Shown: positions 24,940 through 39,900 of the stretch, piece after piece | Position numbering within the stretch: position 1 is the first letter of the stretch | Layout of the letters: each line of letters starts with the position of its first letter | Assembly: GCF_964275005.1 (NCBI RefSeq) | Contig: NC_092702.1 | Span: forward strand, 3,659,501 to 3,723,500 | Reading direction: 5' to 3' | Source of the DNA: Diadema setosum | Lineage: Eukaryota > Echinodermata > Echinoidea > Diadematoida > Diadematidae | DNA length: 64,000 nucleotides | Position numbers and translations under genes: made by a program | The notes under the pieces: generated by a model | The model's database searches: none | What the model was told of the DNA's origin: nothing | The model's input: only the letters and a program-made list of their open reading frames with translations

Positions 24940-27900
24940 ATGCCTACATATTTTCAGAGACCTGAAAATGCTCTGAAAAGAGCAAATGGTGAGTTAAACT
25001 TGCATGAAAATACTTGATTTCGCGCGTCGTCGAACTCGATTCTTGTCATTCATTCCAATGAATGAGCTACGCAACCTTCACTGTGCGTGTGGGCTGGAAA
25101 AGATGCATGTGAAAGGCCCAGCATATGGGTGACCGACACTCGTACTCGTGCGTGGCCGTGGGGTAGAGTCTAGTGAGTGACTGACTGATGTGTGTAAATG
25201 CAGTGTTGGATGGTAGCACATCACATATGGCAGCCAATAAAAGATCTTGACTTTGCGTATGTGGAATGAATTAAGATAAGATTCACTTTGCACGATGCTA
25301 AGTAATCTCTCTTAATGAATTTTCCATGATTTAAAGTTGAGTAAGCTACAAAATGAGGGTTTTTCATCCACTTCCAGAAGTGCATTTTGTCATTTTGTCA
25401 TTTGTTTTTTTTTTTTGGTAGGGTGTAACATTAAAAACAGAACCAAAGTGATAACACAAATTGTGGGAGTAATTTACGAGATCTGTCTCTCTAGTATACA
25501 TTTAGATCTCTACCTGAACGTCATTCAGGTCATTTACGTTCAACTGATACCATGGTAAAGTCGCATCAAGTACGGAAGAAGTCAAGCTTCTGGTTGTGTA
25601 ATTGATCGTTGAGTGCCAAGTATATCCAACTGAAAAGCTACTCTGTCTAACTGTTGGTGCAGTAATTACGCATTTGTTGAGTTGTGAATTTATACATGTA
25701 CACCCATTTGCAATTTCAGAGACTCCAACTCTCCCGTTTTTGACGGGAGATCTCCCGCCGAAAGCCCATTTTTGCAAAATCTCCTGTTCTCCCGCTGGAG
25801 ATTCTCCTGCCCTGGGCTGCCTGGCTCTGTGTCTCCCGCTTGAAATGATTTCTTACTTAATATCATTGTATGTTGAAAAATAAGCCTTACATAGCACGAG
25901 AGAGCATCTAGAACCCTAGAGCTTCCAGGATCCCGTCCGCAAGGAACTTCGCGCTTTGCGCTCGTGATGTGCCCTTTGCGCACATCAAATTGGAGTCTCC
26001 CGTTTGCTAGGGGTTTCAGGCGGGAGAATCTCCTGATCAAAAGGTGCTTGGGGTTGGAGTCTCTGCAATTTATCAGAAATGATTGTTTTGATGGCATCTT
26101 TTTTGTACTGCATTGAGCTTAACTCTGATTGCTGTTCTCCAGAACATTAGGCAAAAAAAAAAAAAAAATAAATAAATAAATAAAAAGAAGTGAAGTTTGT
26201 TGGCGTATTAAAGGGGCCATATGGAAATAAGTTCGGTAGAGTAAAACATAAAGTCCCAGTTCGCGGCCCCATAAGGGTTTTTCCACTCTGAAACGCAAAC
26301 TTGCTAATTGCTGTAACCTAGGTTATAAGAGAAGAAAAACAAATTAAATTTGTAAGCTGAACTTTCCAAGTCTGTAATATCTTGGGTTGCAACTAAGCAA
26401 AAAAAAAAAAAAAAAAAAGACAAGTGATGTACATTATGATTTGAATCACATTGCAACTGACCATTCCGTGCTGTTCTGACACACAGAGTTCATCGATGTG
26501 GGCAAGAAGCAGCCAGCTCTGGATGCCCTGTATGATGTCATCAAGAGCAAGAGGCATCGGACCTGGCAGAAGATCCATGAGCCGATCATGGAGAAGTACC
26601 TGGAACTGTGTGTGGATCTACGCAAGAGCCACATCGCCAAGGAAGGCCTCTACCAGTACAAGATCATCTGCCAACAGGTGGGTGGGGTCGTCACGGCGAT
26701 ACAATTCAAGAGCAGTAAACATTTTCCTTTGTGCTTACCATCAGTGGATTAGATAATGGATATGATGCTATTATTACTTCATCAGTCTCCACATAGACTC
26801 TTGTTCAGAATCACTGCCTATTGGTAAAAAATTATTGGTATTTATTATGATAGAGTGGCACTAGCCATAAACAGGAGGTAGCATATTTTTGTGCTCATAG
26901 AGTGCACTCTCCATTCTTTGCTAACTCTTTGTTTTAGAAGGTTCTGAAACTTTCTGTGGGTGAAGTATTGTGTTCACAAAAAGTGAGTAGTCCTAGCTGA
27001 TGTCCTTGTAGCATCTGTAGGTTGAATTGGAAAAGTTTTGTGAGAGTCTGAAATAAGGCAACAGACTGTCTAAGGAAGTACTTGGCTTTACCAAACCTCC
27101 TAAAGATCTTTGAGGCAAAGTATGCTGACTTCTGATGCCGTTCCTTTCCAGGTCAATGTGAAATCTCTTGAGGATGTGGTGAGGAAGTACCTCAAACTGG
27201 CCGAGGACAAGACAGAGGATGCCAGGAAGGAATCAGAGATGGTGGTCGTCGACGTTGATGATCTTGACAACGTAACATCTCCTGAAAGGTTCGTGCGACA
27301 TGCTCATTTGTTGAGATTGGTTTCAAAGGGATGTTTCATTATTATTATTATGTGCAAAAATGGATGTCTTCTTTTGTCAAAATATATTGTGATAGAGGTT
27401 CTTGATATTTGTTGGTATGCGTGCCTCAAGCAAGGAGGTTTTATACATAGAGTTCCGACTGGCTGTAATTTATTCAAACAGTTGTCAGATTTCTATTGAT
27501 GTACAAAGGAATTCCACAGGTGCACTTGTGCCTTTGATGATCGATGTTCCAAGCCGCCGTCTTGCTGGGCAATCTGAAGAGTCATTTTGAACGTTATCAT
27601 AATGTTGGCCAGATTTTGCTTATCTATTTATTAAATGAAATGAAATTTCACTTAATAATAAAGCATGTAAAACAAAAGTCAATTCCGTTCAGAAATTTGC
27701 GCAAAAGTGTAAATCGGAGCTGTATTATGTGAAAATGTTTAAAACTGTACCATCCTGGAAAGCTGGTTTTATCACTTTTCGACTTAATTTGCCCAAATGA
27801 AATTAACATGTAATAATCTTCAAGTATAATTCTTTATTGATAGATATATCAGATTAGTGCCCGCATATGCCCAGTCGAGTAATTTTCATTTTCATTTCAG

Positions 27901-30900
27901 CATTTTTTCCTCAATTTCTGTTCGCACATCCTCGTGTCTGTACCACCTAGCTTTTATAAGAAGGGATAGCGAAAAGTAATCACCATCACAAAGACATATC
28001 TTCCTTTGAAAGTTGCTGATGATAATGCAATGAGACACGAGTCAATTGTCTTCGTATCGGTGCGGCAGATCCTGTTAGGCACATGCTTCAAATATTTTTG
28101 AGTGGCGGCTTCGAACATAGATCAAAGGGAATAACTCTGTTGTTACTCCATCTCTTCAACCTCCTTGCTCAAAGTAATCATTGCAAAAATAATCTGTAAC
28201 AGCCATGTTCTAATCAGTCTTTGTTTTTGGCAAACACAGCCTCCTCCTAAGTGCAGTCAGTGGGGAGGACACTCAGGCCAGGACTGACCGCGTTGTGCTG
28301 ATCCCTTGGGTCAAGTTCCTCTGGGAGTCCTATCGGCAGTGCCTGGACCTGCTGCGGAACAACAACCGCTTGGAGAAGCTCTACCAAGATGTGGCCCAGA
28401 ATGGTACGGTCCTACTTCTCTGTAGCTCCTGCTATCTTTTCTGCTGCATTGTTGTAATTTGTAAAAACAGAGGTTTTGTGATTGCACAAAAGCTATTCCA
28501 AGAGTTCATTTGTCACATATATCTCACATGTTTATTCTTAAGTGCTTAAAAGCATAGATTGAGGTCAGACACGTGTGGTAATCACAAATTCTTTTTGTCT
28601 TTTTTTCCCACAGCATTTAGGTTCTGTCAGAAGTACCAAAGGAAGACTGAGTTCCGCAAATTATGCGACAATGTGAGTAAATCAGCCACTTGAGGGCATT
28701 TGTGTAATTGCATCATTGATAATCTGTATCAGAGACTGCCTTGGGAAAGTTTTAAAACAGTACTTTAGGTCACCAGAGACTTGTATCGGTCCATTGTAGT
28801 TATCAAATCCTTTTTATTTGCTGAGTCTCATATCAGAAAGTACACACATTGAGAGTGCATAGCCTACAGAAGACAACAGCTTATGCAATAAGAGAATGTT
28901 GATGTACTTGATATCAATGTATGGCTCTCAGTTAATTTTGCTGAGCAATCCTATTTCAAGATGTGGATGTATTTTATTGATTTTTATGCCTCCGCCAACG
29001 AAGTGGCCGGAGGCATTATGTTTTCGGGTCGTCCGTCCGTCCGTACGTCCGTACGTCCGTACGTCTGTACGTCCGTATGTCCGTCCGTCCCGTTTTGTTT
29101 TTGTTGATATCTCAAGAACCGTGCGGTAGTTTTGCATCAAACTTGGTATGAGGGTATATCCTTGGGAGATGATACTTTATGTGGATTTTAGGGTCACAGG
29201 GTCAAAGGTCAAAGGTCACAGGTTATTTTGTGAAAAAAAAATTGAAATTTCATGTTTTTCTCCATATCTCGCAAATGGTTCAAGGTATCTTCATGGAACT
29301 TAGTATATATGCTTGTACCGATGGGCAGTGATTATCTAGGGAAGTTGGGGGTCATGGGTCAAAGGTCATGTGTCAAAGGTCAAGGTCAACTCCTCAAAAT
29401 ATAACTACTTTCCTTATATTCATGCAGTGCCTGAAGGATTTTTTTAAACTTGATGTATGCATGTATAACCCAATATATATTCTGTGGGAAGTTTCTTGCC
29501 AAAAGGTCAAAGGTCAAAGGTCAAGTGAAAGTGCTAAATTGCACTTTTTCTTCCATATCTCAAAAATAACTCAAGGTATTGTCATGAAACTTACATATTT
29601 ATGCATGTTCTACCTAACAGTAATTCTCTTTGGAACTGTGGGGTCAAAGGTCAAAGGCCAGGTTTCGATGATACTATTTTGCCATTTGATACTGAAATTA
29701 TACTTTTTCTCAATACCTTGAAAATTACTCAATGCATAAACTTGTAAAAGGGTCAAAAGTCAAGTGAAAATCATCAGTTCCCCCAAATACCTGCACTCTG
29801 ACGTTTTAATCATTCATCCAATTGAACCTAGTTCTAGGAAAGTGAACATTCAGCACATTTGTGGCAAACCTGTCATTTTAATATTTTGCCAATTGTGTGA
29901 AACTGTCATCACACATTGTCAAGACATTGTACTATAGACCTATTAGGAGAACCATGTATTATGGCGGAGGCATACACCAGTCGCCGTAGCGACATTTCTA
30001 GTTAGTACTGGACTTCATTCACTGTGATATCTTCACATGGAAAGCTTTGTACACGCTCTTTGCAGAGATGTAACAGTAGTGCCCTACCGATACATGCTTA
30101 TAGTAGACTAATTTTGTAACCTGCAGATATACTTAAAGGTTCTATGTTCTTATCATGTTGTTTGCTTACGTATTTTTGTTCATCTGTACGTGAAATCCTG
30201 TCATTAACCCTTTCACCGAATTCTTCTCTGTTCTGACAATGCAGTTGCGCAATCACCTGAACCTGATCGAGAAGCACCAGAACCAGTCGACGTCCATCAA
30301 CCTGAACAACCTGGAGAGCCAGCAGCTGCACCTGGACACCCGTCTCTTCCAGCTGGACACGGCTATCGCCATGGAGCTGTGGCAGGTGAGGAGGTCATCT
30401 TTATCTCATTGCAACGCTCTCCCCCTGGGAAGGAGAAGCTACCAAGAGATACGGGTCTCTTCGTCATGCACTGTACAAAGGAGACCTTGTTATGAATAGC
30501 TGCGTGGCATTACTGAAATTTCCTCAGTATATCAGGGATGAAAACAAAAGAGTGTAAAAGGGATGGAACCTGCATAATTATTTCATATCAGGTCGCTTGT
30601 TTAAACGAGGTTCCTCTGTACTCTTATTTTTTTTTTTTTTTTGTCAGAAAAGCTCATTTTGAGAATTAGATGCGACTGTTACTGTACTGTCGCTAATACA
30701 GTGTACCTGATGTTTTGGAAGAGAAAAATATAACAGTGTGATGTTAAAGACAAAGCTCTTATCACATTTTTACACACTTGTTTTGATTCTACATGGCAGA
30801 TTCTGGACAGAGTTTGAAATTTCTGCTAGCAAGGCTTTGCATAGCTCTTTTTGTGTTGATGCAAAACTGATGCCCAGTGTGTGTATCACAAGTCAGCAAA

Positions 30901-33900
30901 GCTCTATCTTAGCAATCCATTTGTATACCGGGATATATGAATAGGCACATGCGCACACCAATGCCTTGAAAGACCCGGTAGTGTGGGGATACCATGGAGG
31001 AGAAGGCTGGTCTGGCTTGTCTTAAAGAATCCTTGATACAGATTGTGTACAGCTTTATCACTAATCTCTATGTTAGTGCACACACAGCAGAAGAGACTCG
31101 ACTAGTGTCAACTGTTACCGCTTGCATATATACTTTGATGCACATGTTGGCTGACACATTGCTTTTTTTGTGGTTTTCGAGTATGCGCCTCAATAGGTAA
31201 TGAATTAAAATTGATTCCGTCCGACCACCTATGTTTCCTCATGCTACCGAGCAATCCCCTTTCACCCCCTACAGGAGGCATACAAGGCAGTGGAAGACAT
31301 CCACAACCTGATGGGGCGGTCCAAGAAGTCCCCCAAGCCCCAGATGATGGCCAACTACTACCACAAGCTGGGCCTGGTCTTCTGGAAGTCCGGCAACGGC
31401 CTCTTCCACGCCTGCGCCCTTCACCGCCTCCTGCAGCTGTCCCGCGAGCACCGCAAGAATCTCACCTCCGAAGAGATTCAGAAGTGAGTCACCAGTGGTT
31501 TCACTGAGGGGAACAAATACACCCTCATCGAGATGAGCATGTGATGAACTGAAAATTATCTTCCATGAGCATGGAGTTTACAGGGGGAGTGATGTTCGTT
31601 TCAGCTGTATTTATCTGAACATGGCATGTAGATTTAATGTTGATAAAAGAGATGTGTCATGAATTTCTTCCAAGTGCATTAGTCATTGGATCAAAATGGA
31701 TTTAAGTGTTCAGCTGGGCAGTTTTACATTTCCTCATTGTCTGAATCAGTCACAAAGTACCTGTGTGATCCAGCCTTTCGTAATTCTCCCCCCCCCCCAA
31801 AAAAAAAAAAAAAAAAAAAAAATCTTGCATACATGTAGATGTTTCAAAGATTTATTGGTATGATGTATGCCAAAGAAGACTGTAGATGCTAAGTATTTCT
31901 AGGCTATACAGTGCACTCCCGTTATAACGAACATGGTTATAACGAAATTCCGGTTACAACGAAATAAAGTCTAGGGCCCCAACATTATCAACTCTATGTA
32001 TTTTTATTGTTTATTCATTCGGTTATAACGAAATTTCGTTATAACGAAAGAAAACTGCCGGTCCCGAGGACTTCGTTATAACGGGAGTCCACTGTATATA
32101 AAATTATACCCCAAAAGAATAAGAGAACAGTTACATCAAAATGAGCTTTAAAAATGGGCTTTTTGGTGAAGAGATTGGTAAAAATAGTGAAGATTACTGT
32201 TTTCTAAGTGCAGACCTAATGACTGTTTGTTCTAGGATGGCATCCCGAGTTCTCCTGGCGACTTTGGCTGTACCCATCTCTCCTCCTCGCAACGACATCG
32301 GTGACATGCTGGACATGGGCAACACGGCGGCCGAGAACCAGCGGAAACTGGCCAACCTCCTGGGCCTGCAGACTTCCCCCTCCAGGCAGCAGCTCGTGAA
32401 AGAATTGGTGAGACACCCTGTAGTAGGTTGAATGCTACAGAGACACTGAAGTCACTGAAGTTGGTGTGTAAGATTTTGTTACTCTGTCGCATGGTTTTTC
32501 AGTTTGATCCCACTTGCCAGCGCACTTGGGGCAGCCCAAACTTTGTTGGGCAAGTTGGATTAATAGGGTAAGGTTAAAAAATATGGGACACTTGCCCAGA
32601 TGCCCATTATCTCCACCCTGCCACAGTGATAGTTCAATACACTCTTTGCTCTCTTCTGCTGTGCCAATTTTATGAGTCCCTATTTGCAAGATACTTCGCT
32701 TTTGAAAAATTTGCAGCACATACAGACTTCACACAGCACTATGCCAATCTTGCGTCTTTCCCATGTAGGTGAAGTACAACGTGGTCCCTTTCGTGCTGCC
32801 CCAGCTGCGAGACCTCTTCCGCTGGCTGGAGGAAGAGTTCCACCCGCTGCACCTCTCGGACCGGGTTTCCGGCATCCTGGACTACCTGCGGGAGAGCAAG
32901 GAGGTGGAGATGGCCCAGTACGTACCAGCCCTCCAGGACAATGCCATCATGCGCCTCCTGAAGCAGGTCAGTCCTTCCGCTTCAGTTGTCACATGGTGGT
33001 TGCCATGGTGATGATGCTTCAGTTTCTTGTGTCTGTGACATTTCTGACTTTTCTATGCCTACTTGTAATGGCCACGATGGGACAAAACATGTAGTACAGT
33101 GGAGAGATCTTGGTTATTGTGTTTTGAAGGCACCAGACATGGTATTAAGAAATTTGATTTTGGAGAAAGTTGAACTCCGTATCTTTTGTGCTATCGGTGC
33201 ATGGTGCATACCCATATATAGCAGTGAAAACTTCCGGATTATTTGCCTGGAGGTTGACAACTGTATGATTAATAACAACTGCAGTTGTTTCTTGTATTTC
33301 CTGTATGTTGGTGTGAATCTCTCTTTACCAGTAGGCGTTCTTAAAGCTTTACTAGCAGAGATGCCGACTGTTGTTTTTGTCAGTTTCTTGTACTGTTTCT
33401 GCCAGAAGTACTGCAGCTTTTATGGAAAATACTTTTGCGGAAATTGTATTACTACAAATCTATTGTGAAAAAGGTAAAAAAAAATACCATTTCACACCGA
33501 GATTATGCCTTTTCAGCCCCCAGAATGCTGCAGTGCTGTTTATCAGGTTGGCATCCCTGTACAAATTCTGAAAGTCTGTAACTGATTTTCATCCATTTTG
33601 CTCTTTTGGTGTGGTGACATTTGTAAGAATGCTAATTACTCCATTATGCAGTGAAGCATGTTACTGGACATACTATTGCTTGCCAGTCTTTGTTCTTTGA
33701 AACAAAAACATCCTGAAATTCTTCTTTTGCAGGTGTCTGAGGTGTATGAGACCATCAAGATGTCTCGCCTCTACTCTCTTGTCAAGTTTTCTTCTCATTT
33801 CCACCTGGAGAGGATGGTGGTGGATGCTGCCAGAAACGGAGTGGTCCAGGTAAGTGATGATGTGAAGTGTTGAAACATGGATTTTTCACCTCACTGTGCT

Positions 33901-36900
33901 ATGTTATGAATGAAAAGAAGAGTCTACCCACAAATTTTACTTTTTCACCACATAGAGTACTTGTTATTAAACGTATCTGCAACAATAAAATCACCAGCAA
34001 GTCCAGAATATTTATTTAATTGATATTTGAAATTAAGTTTTGGCTTGAGCTGTGACGTCGCGGACGCACAACTAAAATTTTTAGGGAAAGTTGACTGTTG
34101 CCAATAAATAAAGTAAAATATAAGTGTGTATTCTGATAGTCTTTTCAAATCAAATGTTTCATCAATCAATTAATTAAAATAAAGTGTGTGAAATTTATGT
34201 TTTACCGAAAATGATGAAAAGAATAACTTTATGTATTTTTATACTGCCACAGTTCGGTTATTTGTATGTAAATTGGCACTATTTTTATCTGCGCATTGAC
34301 GACTGTGTTAAAGCTGTATATAGGCAACGCGCGCCCGCTTGAAGTGTATATGTAGCAGCGCAACAGAACTGTACTATAACACTAGCATGTAGTTTGAAAG
34401 GTAGCTAGCAACGTTGTTTTCCCCGAACTTCACGTTCTACAATAATACCGATATATTTCGCTAAATTTCTTTGTGAACTTGTTTTGACTCCTACTTCTAT
34501 CTTCGAAATGTAATTCTTCTGAAAGTGACTGACGATACTGATAGGAATCGTCGTCGAAATGGACCTATTGCGTATGATTTTGCTCCAAAACGATCGTCTC
34601 GCCCAGCAGCATCTCAGATTCATAACAACACAATAATATTCAAGAAGAATAAGTAGGAAAAAAAATTGGCATTTGGCCTCAGAAAAGAATGCACTGATGT
34701 TGTGATGGTGGACAGATAGACGGACGATATGTGTGAAACTCTATAGGAAGATAATACGCGAACGGACGCGGAAGCGAGCACACAAAGCTTGTGCATCCTT
34801 GACGTCACAACATATGGGACTTGTACCTCATTAGCATAAATTTTACTGGTAAATTTGAACATTGAAATGGTAAAATAAGCTTTAGTTCCGAATAAAATGA
34901 AATAAAACCTGTTATTATTTTTTAAGTAAGGATTGAAAAGCAACATATGTCTTTGGAATTTGTGGGTAGACTCCTCTTTCAAGAGGGTGACTTGAGTGAG
35001 CTGTTCATTCAAAGCAAGATGACTTGATGACTAACATGGACTTATGTTTTATTACCAGTTGAATTTTGCATTTTAATGAGTCTGTTTTGTAATGCAGCAA
35101 GTTCATATGTTTTGTCACATAGCCTTCTTCATGTCTATTTGTTTGTTTGTTCGTTTGTTTAATAAAAGGAAAAGGTTGACCAATTACAAATTTTAAGTCT
35201 GGAGAAAATTGGTGTTGTGTTAGGGGGATGATCAAAGTGGCCCCAGACCTAGTTCCACTTGGATTTAACATCCACAAAGATAAACACAATGCAGGCATAT
35301 GAAAATAAGGGGTAGTATCATGCACTCCTGTGCATAAATGTTGTTACAGTGCACTCCAGTTATAATGAACATAGTTATAATGAAATTATCATGACAACAA
35401 AGTAAAAACTAAGGTCCCAAATTATTTTTTTTTAATGTATCTTTACATAGATACTTGTGCAGCTATAAAGAAATTTTGATATAACAAAAGAAAACTGCCA
35501 GTCCCAAAGACTGCATTATAATGGGAATCACCTGTGTTAGTATCGTGCAGACATGCTATAGACTAACTGTATCTCCGGTGATATGACTTCAAGCTCAATA
35601 GAGGCCAACAAAGTCTGACTTTGAACATCTCACCAGATGAGGTCCAACTTTTTAACCCCCTTTTGGGTGTCCCCAACTCTCTTCCACCAACAGGTGCGCA
35701 TGGACCACGCCCGCCAGTGCCTGGTCTTTGGTTCCGACCTCTCGTCCTCCCAGTACGAGCTGCAGGCACCGGAGGGCCCCCACATCCAGGACATGCCGTC
35801 CCAACAGATTCGCCACCAGCTTACCCAGATGTCCAGTGCCCTCCACAAGGCCATGCGACTGATTGACCCGCAGACCATCGAGGTATGAAAAAAGTTTGTA
35901 AAATCCTTGCAGCTGTATGAGTATGTTCATACAATGTTAAGCATAGTACTATGTTTCTGCACAAAGAAAATTAATTGCAATTAGAATACACAAAATATAT
36001 TATTTGTTTAATGGTTTTATATACAATTCCTGATCAGATAAAAAGATCACATATGTAAAAAATAAACAACTAAAAATCTTTTCTCCCTGTTTCAGGTGTT
36101 AAACAAAGGACTCAAGTTGATGGAAATAGTTGTGTTTCATTTGCAATTTTGCCTCCTTGCTGTAATTTTATTTGAAGTTCGTAACCACATCAATGAAAGT
36201 TATCTTTCCAAATGTGTTGTTTTGGCCTTTGTGGTATGTTTTTTAGGTATGTTATGCTGCACTTTAGTTGATGACACATGTTATGCATTTGCACACGGCT
36301 CACAGCACACTGCTCATCTACCAGACTACAGAAGTGATTTTGAGTCATGTTGAGAAAAAAAAAAAGGAAAAAAAGAATCTCCAACAGTTGCCAGAAATGA
36401 TTTTCTTGCAAATTGCTCTGATAGACATTTCTAGGATATGAATAAAACAAAAAGAAAATGTCATTTTTAAAAAATTGTTTATGTAATTATTTGTTTTTAA
36501 AGGAGGAAAGAAAGACTCAAAAGGAGAAGGTGATCACAAACTACCGCCGCACCGCCCACAAGGACCACAGTGCCATCCAGGTCCGACGACAGATCATTGA
36601 GGACCGCAAGGAGCGGCTGGAGAACCTCACTGTGCAGAGGGTGAGATGACACGAACTAAATTCTCAGAGTAATTCTAGGTACTGTATATTAAAAGTGGAA
36701 ATTCTTGGACTAGGATGATGACAGAATTTTCCTGCAGTATACATGATCAATAGCGGCATTGCTCAATACATGAAACATGTGCATACTATACACATTGCAC
36801 ATGAAAATCCATACATATACACATTGCTGTCTCCAATGCTAATACTCCTAATACATGTACATGTATGTGAGTGACAAACACATATTTAGAGAACCTGTCT

Positions 36901-39900
36901 GCAGTGGCCACCTGTCTATAGTGACCACTCTCTTTGGCTCCCATGGCTGACCGCTACTGACAAGATTTAAGTGTATACAGTGCACTTCCGTTATAACGAA
37001 CATGGTCATAATGAAATTCCGGTTACAACGAAGTAATAATTCAGGCCACAGCATCATCCGTACTATGTCTTGTATTGTTTATTTGTTTGGTTATAACAAA
37101 ATTTCTGGCCCTGAGAACTTCGTTATAACGGGAGTCCACTGTATTCCAAATACCCCATAAAAATCTATGATTGATGTTCTTCGTATTTCGTCGGCAGGAG
37201 CGTGCAGAGCAGGACATGTTGGAGGAGCAGCAGCGTGCCCAGCGGGAGGCTGAGCAGCAGCGGCTGGAGCGCGAGGCCCAGGAGAGGCACCGACGCAAGC
37301 AGCAGGAAGACATGGAGGAGATCCGCAAGAAGCACGCCAAGGAGCGCATCAACGCCATCAAGAGCTCCAGCATCGCCGCCAGAGTCTTTTCCATGTATGA
37401 GGAAGAGGTGAGCACAAAGACCCGTCATGGCCTGATCTCTTTGGCCCGAATTCACGAAGGTGGTACAGTTGAAACCATGGTTTAAACCATTGACAATTTG
37501 TATGGAGCGCCAAGTGTCGCATGACCTATTTCTTACGAAATCAGTCATTTTGTTGACGAAATGGTCAATGTTTATTTCGTTAATGAAATTATCATTTCGT
37601 CAACGAAATGTTGTCATTTCATCGATTAAAGACTATTTCGTAACAAAATAGGCCATGCGACACTTGGTGCTCCCTACAAATTGTCCATGGTTTAAACCAT
37701 GGTTTCAATTGTACCACCTTCATGAATTCGGCCAACAGAGTGTTGAAAGTCATTGTCTAATTGGGGGATTTCCTGAACACAAAACTTGCAAATGCAAGTA
37801 AGGTTGATGTTTGGGGGGTCAGTCGATTTATTCAAACAGGTAGTATCGTAACAAAACTTAAGAAAGCAGTATCTCCAAGAGCAGTCTGTTGCATTCAGTT
37901 TGGGACAGCTCACATCTTTGCTTGATTTTTTTTTTGTTTTTCAGATGTATGAAACTTTTCCATACACAATTCAGGTAGTACTACTTGTTTCTCGTGCGTT
38001 TGAAATCACCCAGCTTTGAACTGTGTGCAACTTCATATACATACATATATCGATTCGACTAGTAATAGTTGCTACTACAAGCAATTTGTTTTGAGGTCAA
38101 AATGTAAGCACCAACTCCAAAGTGAAGAAGTATCTCCAGCACATGCTGCATCTCATCATAAAGGCAAAGGACAGGAAATGAGTTTATAAGCTTCTCCACA
38201 TCTCTAGAGTTGATATTTTCCTCTCTGACTTGCCCCCCAATCAGGAACTGGAGAAGCTCGACGCTGATCAGATCATGGCTCGCCACGTGGAGCAGCTGGA
38301 AGCGGAGAAGAAGGAGCTGCAGGTCAAGCTGAAGTCACAGGAGAAGAAGGTCAGTACAAAGTCTTCCTCGTTCTGGCTGCCAAAATATTTTATCTATATT
38401 CATAAGAATTGGAATTTTATATCTAAATAATTTTGCTTTATTTATGCAAGGAAGTGTTTTTGTGATTGTATTTGTAGTAAAGTAATAGATGGTTTTGTGA
38501 TGTTTTGTGTATGCATGTTCCTTGAATACAAATGGGAGCAGTTCAGTAAAGAACAAACACACAAAACCATAATACGCTTGAATACACACACGCTAAATGC
38601 ACACACACACATAACCGCATACACATTATACACACACATGCTTAAAGACACATCCCTCACGCACCTCAGCAGATGTTCGAAATGCACCAAGAGGCATTTT
38701 ACTCTAAGCAAAGTATTGGAATTTCATTATATTTTTATGCATTTTACTCTGTATGTATAAAGAATCATAATTTTATGATTATATTTGCAGTACAGGTATT
38801 GGACAGTTTTTGTTATATTTATTTATATGTATGCATCATGTTTTTTACGTGCAATTGTGAGCATGAGATTGCTGAGAGTCATGATTGCAATAAACCATGA
38901 ATAATAATGATAATCAAGATTTCAAAGAGTTTGATTGCAAAGTAGAATAAGTGCCATTCTAAAGCATTTTTAAATAGGTCCGTCATCAGATTGAGCAAAA
39001 TGAAATCTCTCTAGTAATACCTCGCTTGTTACATAACAAGGAATATTCATGAGGTAATGATTGAGAATATCCCAAATTTGTATGACCTTCTTTGTTTTTT
39101 GCACCTTTTTTATCGCAAATACCACAAATTAACAAGAATGGAGTTAACTCGTTCTACAATCAAACTCTTCATTTAGTGTGTTTCCTTTCACCATAAGCCA
39201 GTTTATGCATGTGCAGGAACTCTATCATGCTGATGAATTTAGTGCATTCAGTGATACCACACCTCATCTTGCTATCATCCTGTTGTGGTTGTCATGACAA
39301 CAGGTGGATTACTTTGCCAGAGCCCGTCGTCTTGAGGAGATCCCAATGTTGGAAGAGGAGGCGCAGCGGATGGCCATCAAGGACCAGGAACTCTGGGAGC
39401 TGCTGGAGGAAGAAAGGGTATGGAGATATTTTTGTTTTTTCAATTACAATTAAAGGTACAGTTTACCATTGGGAGCAGTGATTTAAAAAAACGTTTGAGA
39501 TATCACATTTGATGCATATGTGTAGGTCAGGTGTATCACAAAAAAAATCCTACCATATACATATTTCACACACTTGCCAACTAGTAAGATTTTATCAGAT
39601 TCAGTAAGATTTTTTTTTTTATTTTACGTTAAAAATAGCAAAATCAGATTTTCTGTCAGAGAAATCAGATTTTTGAAAAATATTTAGATATACCTTTCAT
39701 ATGTATTTTCTAAAGATTTGACCGAAAGTAAGATTTTTAACTTCAGTTTGCATATAAAATAAGATTTTTGCAATCCACGAGTAAGATATTTCATCTTGAA
39801 ATGTTGGCAGGTATGATTTCATAATAAAGCCTGAAATGTAAGGAGATTGCACTATTTTTCCCACTAAACCATAAATGTGGATGGTTTTAGTCTAGAAACA

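Noticed and set aside
26215-26400. TTAAAGGGGCCAT considered as the start of another TTAA MITE
   Set aside because: No inverted right end with a second TTAA could be found nearby.
29029-29095. GTCCGTCCGTACGTCC repeats considered as a CRISPR-like array
   Set aside because: Units of four bases without unique spacers, in a eukaryotic intron; this is a simple tandem repeat.
28896-29140. Frames encoding SVRPYVRPS-type repeats
   Set aside because: They come from the GTCCGTCCGTAC tandem tract inside an interspersed repeat, a known source of spurious proteins.
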